Source: JBHIDJ01 sp046760105
GTDB taxonomy: Bacteria; Pseudomonadota; Gammaproteobacteria; Acidiferrobacterales; SPGG2
NCBI GenBank assembly: GCA_046760105.1
Contig: JBHIDJ010000181.1
Span: 1-5,729, forward strand
Length of the DNA stretch: 5,729 nucleotides
Direction: 5' to 3'
A program made the translations under genes and the position numbers. The notes under the pieces are model-generated. The model was given only the letters and a program-made list of their open reading frames with translations, had not been told where the DNA came from and searched no databases. Shown piece after piece: positions 4,847 through 5,729 of the stretch (its first letter is position 1; every line of letters begins with the position of its first letter).

Positions 4847-5729
4847 ATGGAACAGGACAGCGTCGAGCGAAAACTGGCGGCGATTCTCTACGCCGATGTC
4901 GCCGGCTACAGCCGGCTGACCCGGGCCGATGAGGAAGGCACCCATCGCCTCCTTAGTACCTACCTCGATGCCATCACCGATCTCATTGAACAACATCACG
5001 GCGAGGTCTTGCACTACGCCGGCGATGCCGTGCTGGCGGAGTTTGCGAGCGTGGTCAACGCCCTGAGCTGTGCCCTGGCCATCCAACACGATCTTAAGGC
5101 CCGCAACGAAGAGCTGCCCGACGACCGCAAGCTGCAGTTTCGCATCGGTATCAATCTCGGCGACGTCATCGTCGATCGCAATGAGATCTACGGCGATGGC
5201 GTGAACGTCGCCGCGCGGCTAGAGAGCTTGGCAGAACCAGGCGGGATTTGTATCTCAGACATGGTCCGCCAGGGTGTGGAAGGCAAACTCGATTTGGACT
5301 TCGAGGACCTCGGCGAGCAGCAGGTCAAGAACATCGACCAGCCGGTGCGGGCTTACTCAGCAAAGCTCAAACCCGGTGCGGTGTTGCCTCCTGCGCCGAG
5401 CGTGCGTGCAAAGACTCGCCGGCCGATGCGCCACGTCATTGCGGCCACTGCCGCGGCCGCGGTGCTTGTCATCGGCGCAGGCGTGATCACCTGGCTTGCC
5501 CCGTGGGCACCAACCATCGAACCGGCGTCTGAGGAACAAATGGCCTTCCCGCTGCCGGAGCAACCCTCTATTGCGGTGCTGCCGTTCGACAACCTGAGCG
5601 CCGACCCTGCGCAGGAAGCGATTGCCGATGGCTTCACCGAGAGCCTCATCACCACGCTGGCCCAGATGCCGGAATTGTTCGTCATCGCCCGCAACTCGAC
5701 CTTCACCTACAAGGGCAAGCCGGTGAAGG
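4847..5729 (+). CDS. Class III adenylate/guanylate cyclase with membrane segment and TolB-like domain; 3' end outside window
   Basis: Open from ATG 4847 to the window edge, 294 residues are visible. Residues about 8-172 form a class III cyclase catalytic domain, which converts ATP or GTP to a cyclic nucleotide. Metal-binding aspartates are Asp17 (ILYADVAGYSRL) and Asp60 (YAGDAVLAEF). Asn120 and Arg124 (GDGVNVAARLES) match the transition-state-stabilising pair. The usual substrate-specifying Lys position appears to be His56 and the Asp position Glu113. A hydrophobic segment at about 196-219, after several arginines (RRPMR), is a probable single membrane span with the cyclase domain cytoplasmic. 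Then IAVLPFDNLS...IADGFTESLIT (242-268) is the TolB-like domain found in many rhizobial-type cyclases, usually followed by TPR repeats, which would lie beyond the window. Third codon positions are richer in G/C than in the operon. It is divergent from the catabolic cluster and need not be functionally linked. An ATG at 4835 is an alternative start. Confidence 0.92.
   Translation, partial: MEQDSVERKLAAILYADVAGYSRLTRADEEGTHRLLSTYLDAITDLIEQHHGEVLHYAGDAVLAEFASVVNALSCALAIQHDLKARNEELPDDRKLQFRIGINLGDVIVDRNEIYGDGVNVAARLESLAEPGGICISDMVRQGVEGKLDLDFEDLGEQQVKNIDQPVRAYSAKLKPGAVLPPAPSVRAKTRRPMRHVIAATAAAAVLVIGAGVITWLAPWAPTIEPASEEQMAFPLPEQPSIAVLPFDNLSADPAQEAIADGFTESLITTLAQMPELFVIARNSTFTYKGKPVK

Noticed and set aside
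4823..5089. Minus-strand 88-codon frame opposite the cyclase start
   Set aside because: It lies antisense to the conserved cyclase catalytic domain, whose metal and transition-state residues are intact on the plus strand; the minus frame has no recognisable motif.
5353..5706. Minus-strand 117-codon frame at the right end
   Set aside because: It is antisense to the membrane segment and TolB-like domain of the cyclase; long antisense frames are expected in GC-rich coding DNA.
1..5729. CRISPR arrays, tRNA/rRNA genes, insertion sequences, toxin-antitoxin or phage genes
   Set aside because: No regularly spaced repeats, tRNA-like cloverleaf, transposase motifs with terminal repeats, or defence-related protein motifs were seen on either strand.

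Overview
The window looks like an accessory catabolic region of a Pseudomonadota bacterium, alpha- or gamma-proteobacterial and possibly from an environmental lineage. This rests on the gene families: a GcvT/dimethylglycine-dehydrogenase-type protein, an amidase/RidA/amidohydrolase/hydratase cluster, and a class III nucleotide cyclase joined to a TolB-like periplasmic domain. No species can be named from the sequence alone. The base composition is moderately GC-rich. The cyclase at the right end looks clearly richer in G/C at third codon positions than the catabolic genes.

Layout. (1) Positions 1-435 (+) hold the 3' end of a folate-dependent aminomethyltransferase-type protein, probably the C-terminus of a large dimethylglycine/sarcosine dehydrogenase-like oxidoreductase. 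(2) Positions 474-611 (+) hold a 45-codon remnant that looks like the N-terminal Rossmann unit of an FAD/NAD-dependent oxidoreductase, cut short. Its stop codon abuts the stop of the convergent amidase gene. (3) Positions 612-4531 (-) hold four genes on one strand with gaps of 40-80 bp. In transcription order they are a 2-oxopent-4-enoate-hydratase-like enzyme, a metal-dependent amidohydrolase (amidohydrolase-2 family), a RidA-family protein, and an amidase-signature hydrolase. (4) Positions 4532-4846 are a divergent intergenic region, or 4634-4846 if the hydratase starts farther upstream. It holds small inverted repeats and no convincing promoter. (5) Positions 4847-5729 (+) hold the start of a class III adenylate/guanylate cyclase followed by a membrane segment and a TolB-like domain. 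It runs off the right edge.

How the genes may work together. An amidohydrolase-2 protein, a RidA protein and a 2-keto-4-pentenoate hydratase are the same families that supply ACMS decarboxylase, 2-aminomuconate deaminase and oxopentenoate hydratase in bacterial 2-aminophenol/3-hydroxyanthranilate meta-cleavage pathways. An amidase could release an amine or ammonia from an amide precursor. The ring-cleavage dioxygenase, semialdehyde dehydrogenase, oxalocrotonate decarboxylase and aldolase are absent from the window. The cluster is therefore best read as part of a nitrogen-containing aromatic or amide catabolic route with unknown substrate. I see no mobile element, tRNA, rRNA or CRISPR array, and no proven new system. 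The most unusual points are the cyclase's altered substrate-specifying positions, the oxidoreductase remnant at the edge of the operon, and the unassigned four-gene cluster.
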